A stretch of 64,000 nt of DNA from Paramarasmius palmivorus. Its lineage: Eukaryota > Basidiomycota > Agaricomycetes > Agaricales > Marasmiaceae. The stretch covers positions 248,001-312,000 of the forward strand of contig JAYKXP010000044.1 in the NCBI GenBank assembly GCA_037176845.1, read 5' to 3'. A model generated the notes under the pieces. The model ran no database searches, was not told the DNA's origin, and saw only the letters and a program-made list of their open reading frames with translations. Made by a program: the position numbers and the translations under genes. The stretch's first letter is position 1, and every line of letters begins with the position of its first letter. Positions 36,094 through 48,628 of the stretch are shown here, piece by piece.

Positions 36094-36707
36094 ATTTCGC
36101 TGAGGGGAAAAAGTGGGGGATGGGTTGGGTTCCGATTCAAGGGGTCCGTGAGACTTGTTATACGTACGAGCACTCGTGTTTGGCATTTTATTTTCCTCGT
36201 TCTGATCACCAGAATAAGTAGCCATCACGGTTGAGGGCCCATGTTGTCAAGGAACACCTGAAAATTTTTCGACTTGTGACAGGCGGCTCCAGAAGCTGAT
36301 TGCCACGATGGAGAAAATTTCCAGAAAAATGACGGAACTTGTATTCGTACGTTCGAGGAGGCCGAATGTCCAATCTGACATCCAATGCTCTGTCATTTCT
36401 ACATTCGAAGGAGAGATGGATCATAGATAATTTCTAGCGAGAGTAGATTACTCGCCTTCAATCCTCGCAGAAGCAAGCGATTCCAAACCAGAGGGTCATC
36501 GATGTTGAAAGGAAAGGAATTTCGGCAACAGCCGAACGCACGTTACCCAAATTCCTATCCAAGTCGTTCAGTAACTCCGGCTCGAGTGCCAGGTATTACA
36601 CATAGATATTTATTACAGAATTCACAATATAGTACATGGAAGAGACACAACGTCCTGGGTCACAGAAATGGCACATTCCTGACCAATGACCCCGACTGGA
36701 GATCTGA
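36094..36707. other. intergenic, promoter of FAD monooxygenase copy 2
   Basis: No supported gene; the next minus-strand gene ends at 36708. Confidence 0.5.
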
Positions 36708-38556
36708 TTACAGAAGTTCCGTCTCAACCCAAGCGTTCAAATTGTCCACTGCATCAATCGGACTAGCCTTATAAGTCATCAGATAACCCTGCAAACTCGC
36801 CATAGAGATCCGTTCTTCTGGGATGAGACCAGCGAATCGTTCGGCCAACACATCCAGGGCTTCAACACCAGGCAAAGTTCCGTCATCCTTCATATCGGTT
36901 ACAGTGTGGGTCTGATTTCCCTGCCCGACAAGATCGCTGGGATCATAGAAGCGCATGAACAACTCTCGTGCTTGACACCGGCTAGCAAGCTTGAATTCGA
37001 TGTGTAGGTCCATCCGACCAGCTCGGCAAAGTGCAGGGTCCAAGGAAGAGTATCTGTTTGTTGTGGCAATCAGAATTCGCCCTTCTTGAGCGCCGATTCC
37101 ATCAAGAGCATTCAGCAAGCCGCTTAAAGTCAGCCTATATAACACTGATTCAGAATCGACAGACGAACAGTCTGTAAGAAAATTACTTACACAGGTGCCT
37201 CATTCATATTGACAGTGACTTGGTTCGAAGCCCGAGAGGACTCCTCTACAATGGGCGTAGTATCCTTGTTATCCGGAGTATGTTCAGGAGGTCGTCTGGA
37301 GACTCCCTGAGTGAAAGTAGCATCGATGTCTTCCATCACAGCAATGCATTTCTTCGGAAGACTGTTGAACAATTTCTCAAGCTGAGCGTCATCCAAGCCT
37401 CGTCGGGAGAGTGGAATCATGAAGATATCGAGCTCAATATCGCTGGCAAGACTGTGAATCAAAGACGTCTTGCCTGTACCAGGTGGGCCATGCTATGGAA
37501 AGTTATTATTGTCGTATAGTCTCTTCCCCAAGAAGACGTACCAGCAGGTAGCCACGCCTGAAAGGGATTCCTCGCGCATTATACCATTTCTTGCTGGCCA
37601 GGAAGTTTTGGGCGTCATCGACGATACGCTGTTTGACCTTTGGATCAAGAACAAGAGAATTAAGGCTGCGTCTATCTATTTGGACGCATTGAGTCCAGTT
37701 GTTGCTTCTGTGTCCGGAGTGCTCAGTACAGAAGAGGTAGAAAGAACCGTCAAGAACGTACTGATCGGCAGTCCATGTACGAAGCTTCGTTTCATTTCCA
37801 GAAATATAGACACTCCGTGCATCCTTTAGTAGATCAGACAGAAGTTCCCGGTCCCGGGTCATAATACTAGGAAGGGAGCAGAATTTAGTTTCAAGATATC
37901 GGCTTACATGTACCATCCAAATACCTCACCTAATGACCAGCGTGTTACTCACTCTTTGCGAAAAGGCCTCTTCAATCCGCGCGATCGAGAGATGTCTACT
38001 CTTGTACCACATTGAATAAGTCTGATATGCAGAAGGGACGTAGAGTGGTTTGCTGGGTATCCGTTCATCCTCGACATTGTTGTCCCCATTGCCAGTTCCA
38101 AGGTTCACGCAATGAAAACGCGCGCCGAACGGGTTGGTCAAAACTTCGAAATGTCGACTCTTCTCTGAAAGAATAGGATGAGTGGGAAGTTGGAACTAGA
38201 CACGCCGCCACATACTCCAGTTTGGTTGTCTCGAGAGCCAGGCTAGAATCCAATCTATTAATTCGCATTTCAGAAACAAGGGAATCGCTGCGAAACAGTT
38301 GCCATGAGCACACACCATAGCTTATGTCGCTATCTTTGATTGTGGCGGTAACATAGAACGAGCTAACGATCTTTACACGAAGCCTCATCAATATCTTGTG
38401 GAAAGCGCTGGAGAGACTCCAGCTGATGATGCTGGCAACGATTGGGGCGATTGGGAATAGCCTTCCGAGGTTGTGTGCAATATTACCGTATGGCGGAAGT
38501 ATGTGCGTGTCATACGAAGGTAATGGCGGAATGTACGAACCAGTGCGATGATTCAT
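36708..38556 (-). CDS. BCS1-like AAA ATPase
   Basis: Six exons: 38556-38316, 38254-38204, 38164-37930, 37866-37542, 37492-37191 and 37134-36708, about 526 residues. A hydrophobic N-terminal segment (IAPIVASIISWSLSSAFHKI) is followed by the BCS1_N region with YDWILAWLSRQPNWSMWRR and IMTRDRELLSDLL. The AAA core has Walker A HGPPGTGKTSLIHSLAS, Walker B KCIAVMEDIDATF, sensor/second-region GRILIATTNRYSSLDPALCR and arginine-finger area AGRMDLHIEF. True BCS1 inserts the Rieske protein into respiratory complex III from the mitochondrial inner membrane. Agaricomycetes carry many divergent BCS1-like paralogues whose role is unknown, and this looks like one of them. The insert between Walker B and sensor I (about 40 residues with PPEHTPDN) is typical of these. 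TATA at 38642-38649. Confidence 0.87.
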
Positions 38557-39015
38557 GACAACGAGTAGAGATGCTCTAAAAGAATGGGGGGATCAATAAA
38601 GATTGAAGCTTGAAGACCCAGACAAGAAACATATATACTCGCATTTATAGCCCACTAACAGCAGCCACACTTCTTTCCATCCACTTCTACACCCACGTAT
38701 TTCGCTGGGTTTGAACCTGAGACAGTATTATAGTCCACAGTGGGTCCCATTGACGGAAATGGACAAAATCCTCCTCGTATCAGCTCGTATCTTGCGATTA
38801 AAAAATCAGGAACAAGGTATCAGAGAACAAGATGCACCACTCTCGGACTGTTGCATGGTGGAGAAGAGGAAACAAACTTGGCTAAATCGGCCTTCCCCGA
38901 CCCGGCGAGGACCGGCCGGACCCTGGTGGGTCTTCTCCACTCCTCCCAAATCAAACCTGCAAATTCTCGTTCTTGTCCCAAACTACCGGGAATAATGCGA
39001 TAAGTGTCGAAAGGC
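38557..39015. other. divergent promoter region
   Basis: The stretch lies between the BCS1-like start (minus; TATAAATG at 38642-38649) and the gene starting at 39016 (plus). Two plus-strand frames (38711-38995 and 38740-39003) are open but have no family signature and end before the next start. Confidence 0.5.
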
Positions 39016-40127
39016 ATGTCGGTATGTGAGCTCAGTCATGCCTAGAGAGTGAACTCACCGAAATGAACAGCGTCCGAGACCCACTTTAATTGACGAAGAA
39101 ACCAGAGCGCGATTCAGGCAATATGAACTGGTGAGTGGCACTTTTTGTTGTCGTCTATGATGACTGGCTCATTGAACAAAGGATCTTATGAAACCGCGTC
39201 TTCCAGGACAAGGTTTGTCCTCGAGTGAACGAAGCAGGAGGTACAGGTGAGGACTTTTGACTCTCCGTGGTTGCTGTTCGAGGGTTCTCAATGATTATTG
39301 CTTAGAGATCGTAAACGGGCTGAGAAGGGGCTGCCTGTTATACCTACAGCAGATTCACAGGAGAAGGTGGCATTGCATGGACAAAATCATTGCTTACGAC
39401 GTTCCAAAGGAAAACTACGAGTCATTCAGTACGCAATTGGAGATAGTGAAAGGTCGACTACCGCTGCGTCTCTGAAATCTGAGTTTCAAGATGTGATTAC
39501 TTTTGAGCATTATAGGCCGGGGGATGAAGGGGTAGAAGTGATAGAAACCAGAACTGAAGATGATCATGAAGAAAGGTATGTAGTATCTTGTCGAGGAGAA
39601 GCTTCTTTCTGACGGCTTGTCCTCAAAGTTCTCTGGACGAGAACTCACCGGCACCCTCTACATCATCGGCTAAACGTGCTGGCTCTGAAGGGTCGACTGT
39701 GTCCAATGCATCCACGTCAAGTACTACCAATACAAACCTCGGAGATGGCAATCTTGAAGAAGACTCAATCTACAAACCGTGGGTTGCTTTCATCATGTAC
39801 GCTACTAGGACTCACCGCTCTGCATTCCGCAGGATATATCCAGCATCAAATGTGAATAAAAAGACGTTTGCTTCAATTGACGAGTTAACCAGCATCCGAG
39901 ACATCTCTTCTGTGACGTTTTCGCCTACGCTCTCTTTCGACGTTGACATTGCTTCATCGCCTCGTCTTACTGCCGTCGAATGGGAAACAGAACCTGATCT
40001 CAATGCACCAGAAATTCCATCTGAAATTACCCCTCACCTGTTAGTACCATCCATTCGTATCCGAGAAGTCGCGACTGATATATTCGCAATAGCGCTAGCT
40101 CTAGAGCTGAGGATGGAACTTGGTTGA
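39016..40127 (+). CDS. conserved hypothetical protein, unknown function
   Basis: Five exons: 39016-39021 (only ATG TCG), 39071-39130, 39182-39246, 39306-39575 and 39629-40127, about 299 residues. All junctions keep frame. The N-terminus is basic (SRPRPTLIDEETRARFRQYE, then LPGQGLSSSERSRRYRDRKR). A middle region reads EFQDVITFEHYRPGDEGVEV. A Ser/Thr-rich spacer is followed by YKPWVAFIMYATRTHRSAFR and a C-terminal DIFAIALALELRMELG. I do not recognise a domain. The six-base first coding exon makes the start less certain, but the upstream frame is closed by a TAA four codons before the ATG. Confidence 0.65.
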
Positions 40128-40358
40128 GCTCGTTTACAGTGTATATACCTAGGAGTTGTAATTAGTGGATATGCTTTGCATTCGAAGTTGTATTATATAC
40201 CAGTATCGCGGATCTTGTAGTAATATGCAAACGATTTCAGGACCTGAGCATGAGTCGCCGTGAAGCGTCAGGAGATGTGGGTAGGCGCGCATTATTCAAA
40301 TCTTGACCCACGACCTTCAACACTCCTTGAGCAACTCCTAGACGTCTAGACACTCACC

Positions 40359-41076
40359 ATGGTTCGTTTTAAAGTACGTTGTGAGTCTCGCTTTGTCCAA
40401 AAAGTAGAATGATATCGATATCACAGATGGATCCAAGAATCGCTGGCTTTTGATAGAATTCCTTCCCATCAACCAACAAGTCGAACTATCTAGTCCTACG
40501 CAGACACTAGCGCAGGTCGAACCAAAGCATATCTGGGGTGCAATCAAGCAGAGTGTGATAAGTAATTTCGGAGATGTTGGTTGGGGAAGCGTTGGGCTTT
40601 CGTTGACTGGTGTGTATCGTATCCACTGAGCAGCGTCTCGATGCTAATGTCATTCTCCTAGTCAAATATTTTTCACCGATGACCCATATATGTATCGTTC
40701 GTGTTGCGAGGGATCATCACAACGTTGCATGGGGAGCTGTGACGATGCTGCGTTCGATTGAAGGTGTAAAGGTGCTTCCTAATGTTATTCATGTTAGTGG
40801 TGAGTTGGGTTTCTTCTCCTCCGACCGTTGAGGCTCAGTCTATCTCATAAGGGACTATAAAACATGCTCAGCTAGCTGCTATTGAGCACAACAGAGTGGT
40901 AGTTGGGAGGTATAGAGCGCAGGCGGGCGCGCCAGGTGAGTAACAGTACTATTTTTCCTCTTCTACTGGAGCCAATTTGACTGATATTGGTCATCCCATT
41001 GCTAGCCGCGTATCAAGATTCTTACAAAGATTATCTTCAGGACAGCGAAAATACTATCAATAGTCTCAAGGATTGA
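40359..41076 (+). CDS. pop5: ribonuclease P/MRP protein subunit POP5
   Basis: Five exons: 40359-40373, 40438-40609, 40662-40799, 40852-40935 and 41006-41076, about 159 residues, the usual length. The N-terminus MVRFKNRWLLIEFLP and the core SNFGDVGWGSVGLSLTVKYF, THICIVRVARDHHNVAWGAV and VKVLPNVIHVSGTIKHAQLA match the Rpp14/Pop5 fold. POP5 is a protein subunit of nuclear RNase P (5' processing of tRNA precursors) and RNase MRP (rRNA processing). The C-terminus is acidic and variable, as in the family. It is a housekeeping gene set among accessory genes. Confidence 0.9.
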
Positions 41077-41647
41077 TTCACAGCAGGATACCGTCGTATT
41101 GTCCGACTATACCCTTCATTACCAAGTTGCCCAAGATTCATACAAAAACGGAAAACCCGGGACCTTACTCCCCGACTCCGATGCTCAAGCTCAAGCCTCG
41201 ACGTGCCACAAATTAGGGTCCCGAACGATAACGTAGAGGCCGAGGTGACGCCCACTGAGGATTATCGAGACATCGGGATGAAGTGGAGCGCGTAACGAAC
41301 CATTGAGCAGTGTCTACACTACTGATTGTTCTTCCCCAATGTATTACCACTCTTGGCTGTAAAAAGGGGATACATACTGTCGAAACATGTCGCGCCAACA
41401 ATCTCCCACTTGACCACATCCACGACAGCCATTTTCAGGCAACCTCTTGAAGCTGTCATGACCAGTAACGCTGGGCGCTGAACAACAGAAACATGACAGC
41501 GAGAGGATATATACAGAGTACGGTACCAACATCCATTCGGCTATTCCAGTGCTCGGTACCTTACCAAAAAAATGCAATCAAGTTCGGTACATTGACTATG
41601 CGTAATAGACAGCGATGATATTATATTCGAAATCTACGGGATAGAAG
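41077..41647. other. intergenic, no gene seen
   Basis: The stretch lies between the convergent ends of POP5 and the first P450. Frames on the minus strand at 41037-41577 have no support. Confidence 0.5.
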
Positions 41648-43818
41648 TTACATGTGAATCAGGTTTGCGACTCCTTCGTGTCGAGGATTAATAGCGCAAC
41701 GGAAAGGTAACGGGTAGCTGTGATTTTATAAACATTCCGATAAAAATTACACAAGGGCAATAACGTACGAGAATAATCCAGGCCCATCTGAGTAGTCCTC
41801 AGAAATTTCAATCTCATTTCCCTGCTCATCTCGTTCCTTTTGGATGTTAAAACAGGCCAAAACCGATGCGAACATTAGCCACAAAAAGGCATCTGCCATA
41901 TGTCGCCCGACGCAAACTCTGTCATACAGCTTAGTCCTGAAGGCGTCATCATGAGGTGCTACTTAAGTACCTTCTGCCAAAGCCGTAGCCGAGAATGTCG
42001 TTCATATTTCCCTTGGTATCGAGGAAACGTTCAGGCTTGAAGTCAAAGGGGTCTGGATAGACCTCCTCGTCGTGGGTCATGGCCCTGGGTTTTGTGTATC
42101 ATATCGCAGAGGAACAACGCGGTTGTCACTTGAACTTACCAGACATTTCCAATCACCGTTGCACCTGTGTGTGTGCGAGTCATTCCCGGTCAGTTTCAGG
42201 TCAATAAAAACGGACCTTTGGGTATATAGAAACCACGATAGGTGTCAGCTTCAGTTGTTGTATGCGGAATACCTAGTAATAGTAAGATGCTTGTGAGTTG
42301 GGAGATGTAGCGTAAGACCAGATTTCAACACTGACTAAGAGGAACGGCTGGCCTGTATCTCATGGTTTCTCGGTAGATAGCGTCGATGTAGGGCAATTTC
42401 TTGCGATCTTCGAGAGTCGGAAGTCGGTCCCTTCCAACCACCGAGTCGATTTCCCGCTGAGCTAGCAGCTGTGATCTAGGGTTCCTCACCATTGCTAGGA
42501 AGAAAGTTCCTGTAGTCGATGCGCTCTGTCATTTCATTTAGCCTAGCTAATCTACGGTTTGATACGTGTTACAACACGTACCGTATCAGAACTCGCTGTA
42601 ATGTTGTGAGTACACTCTTGCACCAACCATGTAAATGAATTGAATCCTACCAAGGTAGAAAATAGAAGCCATGTCCTTTAGCCTTTGCAACATCTCTGCG
42701 CTTTTTCGATCATGAGGATCCATTTCATGCATAAACCGCGGAATCAAGCCGCCAGTCTCTGCACCTACATTCTGTATTGCAAAGATGTAAGTCTCGTAGA
42801 TAAAAGAACTTCCAGCGATGTACTCACATTCTTCTGTACGTGTTCTATAGGCAAGTTGCGCAGATCATCGGCATACTTTCGGCTTAGCTCGACGGTTTTT
42901 CTTGCTGATCCTATGATAGGGACCCAGCGAGGAACTGACATGACGAACGGACAAAGTTTCATGACGGCAAGAAAGGAATTCGACATGAGGATATCGAAGA
43001 TATGTATTGCACGTTTTGCCACCAAGACTAACGGATCATCGCTACCCTTGGCATCGATGCCGTACATCGTTTTCAGGGTGATGTTATTGATGAATCTGCA
43101 CAAGGGATGCGTCAAAAATCGAAGCAGAAGCGACAAGATAGATAGGTACACATCGATGTGGCCCATGAGGTCTTCGGGACTTTGGTACAAGCTCCGAAGG
43201 AAGGTGTCGATGCAGTCTTGGATAGCAGGAATAAATTGAACAATTGCATCAGGTCTAAACGTTTGCTGGTAGACTTTTCGATTCTGGCGCCATTCTTCGG
43301 TATAGTCCTGTAGAGCTAGACATCGAAGTTGCTCGCAGCTGTGCTTGAAGGCATTTATTCGGACAGAAACGCACCGACGTCGAAGGGCCACCCAGCACTG
43401 TCTCAAATCTTTAGTGTAGCTTGTGCAATGGTAGGCAATATGACATACAAAGCAAACAAATCTTCATTAGGCCGACCTGAGTAAATCCGTGATCGCTTCT
43501 CGAATAAGTCATTAGCAGTTTGTGTGCTACTAAGGACTATGATGTGGTTGTTCATGACTTTCAGATGCATGATATCGCCTGTACAATAAGCGATGTCAGT
43601 AAAATAGGTTGGGAATTAACCAAGTACATGCCGTATTTCTTTGCCCACTCTGCGTATGCAACCCATGGTTTCTTATTCGGTATTTCTTCCAAGTTCCCAA
43701 AGAAAAGACGTTTAGGAGGTCCAGGGGGGTATCTTTGGAGCGAGGTGCGGTTATAAATCTTCCACAAGACAGCGAGTAAGAGAACTATGATAGTGACGAT
43801 GTGGGCGAATTCAGGCAT
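41648..43818 (-). CDS. cytochrome P450, tandem copy 1
   Basis: A multi-exon gene from ATG 43818 (MPEFAHIVTIIVLLLAVLWK, an ER-anchor helix) to TAA 41648-41650. Features in order: YPPGPPKRLFFGNLEEIP; IYSGRPNEDLF; the C-helix motif WRQNRKVYQQTFRPDA; the helix-I Ser/Thr motif ASSDT (near 42590); the K-helix ExxR in YRETMRYRPAVPL; PERF; and the heme loop GYGFGRRVCVGRHMADAF, which is split by an intron between the two Arg codons and Val-Cys. It ends PRHEGVANLIHM. All core residues are present. It oxidises small hydrophobic substrates in the ER with a reductase partner, and the sequence looks like the OrdA-type clans expanded in Agaricomycetes. TATA box at about 43847-43853. The second copy at 45.7-47.9 kb is a close paralogue. 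Confidence 0.88.
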
Positions 43819-43853
43819 GATACGAGATTGGAATTGTCATGAGTCCAGTTTTA

Positions 43854-44892
43854 TACACTTCTTGATTCCGAGCGTCGTCGCCCGCAGCACATGGTGCTAG
43901 ACACATGCACATACATATTTAGTTCTCTATTTAATTAGAGAAAGATACCAAGGCAGGATAGAGGATACGAAGGGCCTAGCCTACCTCCACTGATTGATGT
44001 ACCAAGCGATCGTACATTTGTATAATGATTTGAGGCTATGTAGAAGCCACGAATGGAGAAGTGCACCAAAACATTAATCTTGATTAAAATCTGAAGAGAA
44101 AGGTTCATTCAGCATTAGACAACGAACAGCCTAGTATTTGAAACGACGTTAATACAAACCACAAACCAGCAGTCACCACAGCACCAAAATCTCCTTTTTG
44201 ATCAGTATTTGTTCGACATGTTAAGAAGGATATCCATGATACGTCACGAGTGAGGAAGGATGGAAGTCACGTCAAGGCCGTCCCAATGTCGTGATAAGGA
44301 CGTTGCTGAATGAGCACGGGAAAGGAAAGTGAAGATTGTGTCAATCCAATCTTCACACAGAAAGAACGGGTGTGCCGGAGGCTGGCCACTCGGGCTGGGA
44401 TGGGTGGGCCCGAAACAAGAATCAAACATGAATAGACGTCCAACGGACGTCAGCGCTGCGGCCAAGCCTGGGCGTCTCGGTATCTAAACGCTGAAGCTCA
44501 ATAAAGAGTTTAAGGAAACCAAATTATAATACCTCAACCCCACGACGGGTGGGTGGGAAAACGAAAATGCGAAAGAAGTAGAGGTGGCAGCGAGGAGATG
44601 AGTGTCGAAGGCAAGACGCGCGTCAACCCGTCAGGTGTGCGCGCATCTCCTCGCACTTTCCTTATCCTCTGATAAGCCTCCGCAGGCTCCGGCTTATCTC
44701 GGAGTCTCAAGGATCCTAGGAAAGTAAAATACTCCCACGATGGCTTTTCCAGCTTTAAGTATCTCTTTCGTCTCACGCGAGGAAATACACTACAAGTGCA
44801 ACATACTTCTAATGATACGGTACGTTGCTCGAAACTCGTGTTTCCACTGTCACCGTTGACACGTTCACCCAGTTACACCTGTTGTTTCAAGG
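43854..44892. other. intergenic between P450 copy 1 and a DUF6535 relic
   Basis: No supported gene. Minus-strand frames at 44244-44776 are short and lack signature. Confidence 0.45.
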
Positions 44893-45430
44893 ATGTTTGA
44901 TACTTCGGGGAAGGACGGAGAAACAAGACATAGAACCGTTGGGCAGGCATGGGAGAAGACAGCGAAAGAGGTCTCGAAATATGACGACAATATAGTGAAG
45001 GATTGGAAGGAGGATATTGACACGCTACTGACAGTTTTGTGTGTTCTTATTCAATCCTAAGGCCGATATTGGTACGCCAATTGGCTAGTCTTTTCCTCGC
45101 TGCTAACACAGTATTTCTGGTAGAATCACACCAATGGTTGGGAGAAGACCCAGCAAACACCGTTGTCGCTCTGCTTGCTCAAATCTCAGCAACCAAACGC
45201 TTCACAGCCATTTATAGAACGTGTTTTATTGCGTTTATACAGAACGAGAGTATGTTTCAACCACTGCTTTCAACCTTCAATATTGGGGCGACATGGGGAC
45301 TAGCAATTGGTAGGGTGCATGGCATGGCTAGATTGCCTCTCAATCATTTCGCATCGGCACCTTCTCCCAGCCTTCTCCTGGGTCGAGCGAGACACCAGCT
45401 CTACCGATATTGGCTCCTATTCGGTTGATA
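44893..45430 (+). pseudogene. truncated DUF6535 relic
   Basis: An open stretch reads TVGQAWEKTAKEVSKYDDNI and VKDWKEDIDTLL, the N-terminal DUF6535 signature. A degraded intron follows (GTGTGT donor; the acceptor region has lost its expected CAG). Then comes SLFLAANTVFLVESHQWLGE and DPANTVVALLAQISA, the first membrane helix and its following motif. After that similarity fades, the second helix is missing and a stop comes at 45428-45430. The relic is closer to the more widespread DUF6535 type (W-E-A-x-K opening, ESHQWL) than to copies A, C, D and E. It lies between two tandem P450 genes, so it arrived or decayed after or during their duplication. Probably non-functional. Confidence 0.65.
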
Positions 45431-45716
45431 TCGAACACAGGTTTCAGGCCAATAATAGGATTAGTATGACTCGTAAAGACGAGGATGGTTTACACGCTTG
45501 CATTGGAGAGGGCGGTTGAGCTTCACACCGAGAATTCAGGGAGCCTCAGATGTCAACGAAATTACTTTCCTATACATCACGTTCATCCGATACTTAGATG
45601 TAATGAAAGGCAGAGGCGTATGACTCATTTGAGGTACTCGGAACCTTACTATGCTTTCTACGACGGCGCGATGCCAGCAACACCAGGGCCATACATTCAA
45701 ATTAGCGGAATACTGA

Positions 45717-47894
45717 TTAACGTTGAATCAAGTCTGCCGCTCCCTCGTGTCGAGGAGTAATTACGCAGCGGAAAGGTAATGGGTAACTGCAAGTTCCAAT
45801 CAGACACATCTCAAAGACACAAGACGACAGCGTACGAGAATAATCCAGGCCCATCTGAATAGTCCTCGGGAATTTCGATCTCGTTTCCTTGCTCGTCTCG
45901 CTCCTTTCGAATGTTAAAACAGGCCAAGACCGATGCGAACATTAACCATAAAAAGGCATCTGCCATATGTCGCCCGACGCAAACTCTGTCATACGACTTA
46001 GTTTTCAAGGCATCATCATGAGTTGCTCCAAATTACCTTCTGCCAAAGCCGTAGCCGAGAATGTCGTTGATGTTTCCCTTGGTATCGAGGAAGCGTTCAG
46101 GCTTGAAGTCAAAGGGGTCGGGATAAACTTCCTCGTCGTGGGTCATGGCCCTAAGTATTATAAGTAACTATCGCAAGGAGAAGACGTATTGTCATAATTT
46201 TACCAGACATTTCCAATGACAGTTGCACCTGTATGGAGGAGTCAATTGCGTTCGATGGTACATAGATAGAAACGGACCTTTGGGTATATAGAACCCACAG
46301 TAGGTATCAGCTTCAGTCGTTGTGTGCGGAGCACCTAGTGGTACAATGTTTCTTAGCAGGGAGTCGTAACTTCGGAATCGCGCGCATTTGAACACCAACC
46401 AAGCGGAATGGCCGGCCTGTATCTCATGGTTTCTCGATATATAGCGTCGACGTATGGCAAATCTTTGCGATCATCGAGAGTTGGAAGGCGGTCTCTTCCA
46501 ATCACAGAGTCGATTTCCTGTTGAGCCAGCAGTTGTGACCGAGGATTCCTCGCCATTGCTAGGAAGAAAGTCCCTGCGGTCGATGCGCTCTATCACTGCG
46601 TTTAGCCTATCTGGTAGATTGGATATGTATGGCCGACACAAACCGTATCAGAGCCCGCTGCGAGATCAGCGTGAGTCTATGCTTGCATAAAGTGAGTGAG
46701 GGTCATACCCAGATAAAAAATGGAGGCCATATCCTTCAACCTCTGAAATAGCTCCGTGCTTTTATGATCATGGGGATCAATTTCACGCATGAACCGCGGA
46801 ATTAATCCGTCAGAATCTACACCCTGCATCTGTTGGGATATGAGTCAGGGCCTGAAAGAGCTTACTAGTAGAAGGATGCACTTACGCTCCTCTGTATATG
46901 CTCTATAGGCGAGTTGCGCAGGTCATTAGCATACCTTCGGCTTAGTTCGACGTTCCGTCTTGCTGGCCCTATTATGGGGACCCAATAGGGAACTGACATG
47001 ACGAATGGACAAAATTTTAGAACGGTGACAAAAGAACTTGACAATAAAATGTCGAAGATGTGGACTGCACGCTTAGCCACCACGATTAATGGATCGTCGA
47101 TACCGCTGATATCAATGCCATACATCGTTTTCAAAGAGATGCTAGCGATGAATCTGTGCATGAACATGTCAAAGGTGAAAGCAGGAGTGCGAAAGAGTAG
47201 GTGCCTACGCATCAATATGGCCCATGAAGTCTTCAGGACTTTTGTGCAAGTCTCGAAGGAAGGAGCCAAGGCATTCTTGAATAGCAGGAATGAATTGAAG
47301 AATTGCATCTGGCCGAAACGTTTGCTGATAGACTTTTCGATTTTGGCGCCATTTTTCGGAATAGTTCTGCAAACCTAGACATTGCGAAGTTCGCAACGAT
47401 GACAATCATTAAGGCGTATAGCATATTGTCAAATCGGAAACGCACCGACGTTGAAGGACCACCCTAAGCTGTGGGAGACATCTTGAATATAGCTGGCGCA
47501 GCAGTAGGGGGTTTTGTAACTTACAATGCCATCAAATCTTCATCTGGTCGACCGGAGTAGATTCGCGATCTCTTCTCAAATAAGTCATTAGCAGCTCGCA
47601 TGCTACTGAGGATTATAATGTGATTGTTCATGACCTGTAGGTGCATGACATCGCCTGGGTATCGGTGAGTGGGTTTCCGGTGGGTAGAATAAATATATAC
47701 ATACCATATTCCTTTGCCCACTTTGTGTACGCAATCCATGGTTTCTTGTCAGGGATTTCCCGCAAGTTCCCAAAGAGCAACCGCTTAGGGGGCCCAGGTG
47801 GGTATCTTGTATATGAGATGCGAGGGTACAATTTCAACAGTACAGCGAGCAAGAGAGCGATAAGGGCAGAGATGTAGAAAGCGAGTTCGGGCAT
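45717..47894 (-). CDS. cytochrome P450, tandem copy 2
   Basis: A multi-exon gene from ATG 47894 (MPELAFYISALIALLLAVLL) to TAA 45717-45719. It shares exon layout and motifs with copy 1: YPPGPPKRLLFGNLREIPDK, RSRIYSGRPDEDLMA, EKWRQNRKVYQQTFRPDAIL, AGSDT in helix I, ETMRYRPAIPLG (ExxR) and the heme loop GFGRRVCVGRHMADAFLWLM, again split by an intron before Val-Cys. It ends PRHEGAADLIQR. Intron positions are conserved with copy 1 while intron sequences have drifted. No frameshift was found. TATA box at about 47929-47936. Substrate unknown; the neighbouring MFS transporter lies 0.7 kb upstream on the same strand. Confidence 0.88.
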
Positions 47895-47936
47895 GACACG
47901 GGATTCGAGTTGTACGTCGTATCAGTGTATTTATAC

Positions 47937-48628
47937 CATTGTGAGCCTTGCAGTGGCCCGCAGCGCCTAGGATATCGATCAGCCACCTGAATGTGTAATA
48001 GATGGCAAAGTGGAGGCGACGGACCCAACTTGAAAACACTCACTCCGTCAATACAGGACACATTACTGTATTTGCTGGCAATCGCACCCGTAAACGCCGT
48101 ATTGGAACCAAGAAATCAGCCTACAGATGCCAACGCGTTGAGGCATTTGGGCCTTAAGGAGCGACCTTATGTGCGATGATTTTAGCTTGAGGCTGCAATG
48201 GGAATCAGGATTACTATTCTTGAGTGAATTGTTCGTTGAATCTCGTGCAGCATCGGATATGCAGCATACCCGATGCACTCATAGAGTCATAATGACACAG
48301 AACCGCCCTTCTATAAGGACCATGTGCTTCATTAGCTTCCTATTCGCTCGGAGTTTCTGGGTCCTGACCGCAATACGTTCCTGATGAAGTGGAAGGCCTA
48401 TCGAGACTCTGCCAATACGTCGATGTCAAAAGGGATAAGCCCGGTCTATCCCAATTGGCTCCTATTCGCAGTATTCGGGCCATCAACGGAGTTTGCGAGG
48501 ATCGTTTGCACGTTAACACGAAGATGACACCAGAAGTACACAGTAGCGCTACGGTGCTGCACCGTACGTCCATCCAATACAGGGATTGAAGATGTAGGTG
48601 GTAGGATAGTCGTGTACGGTGCCGCAGC
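47937..48628. other. intergenic between P450 copy 2 and MFS gene
   Basis: No supported gene. It holds the P450 promoter and the 3' end of the transporter gene. Confidence 0.5.

Noticed and set aside
38985..39022. CDKCRKAC-like run suggesting a Zn2Cys6 cluster before the gene at 39016
   Set aside because: The frame opens right after a TAA and has no start. The spacing of cysteines is wrong for the binuclear cluster, and the supported gene reads another frame through this site.
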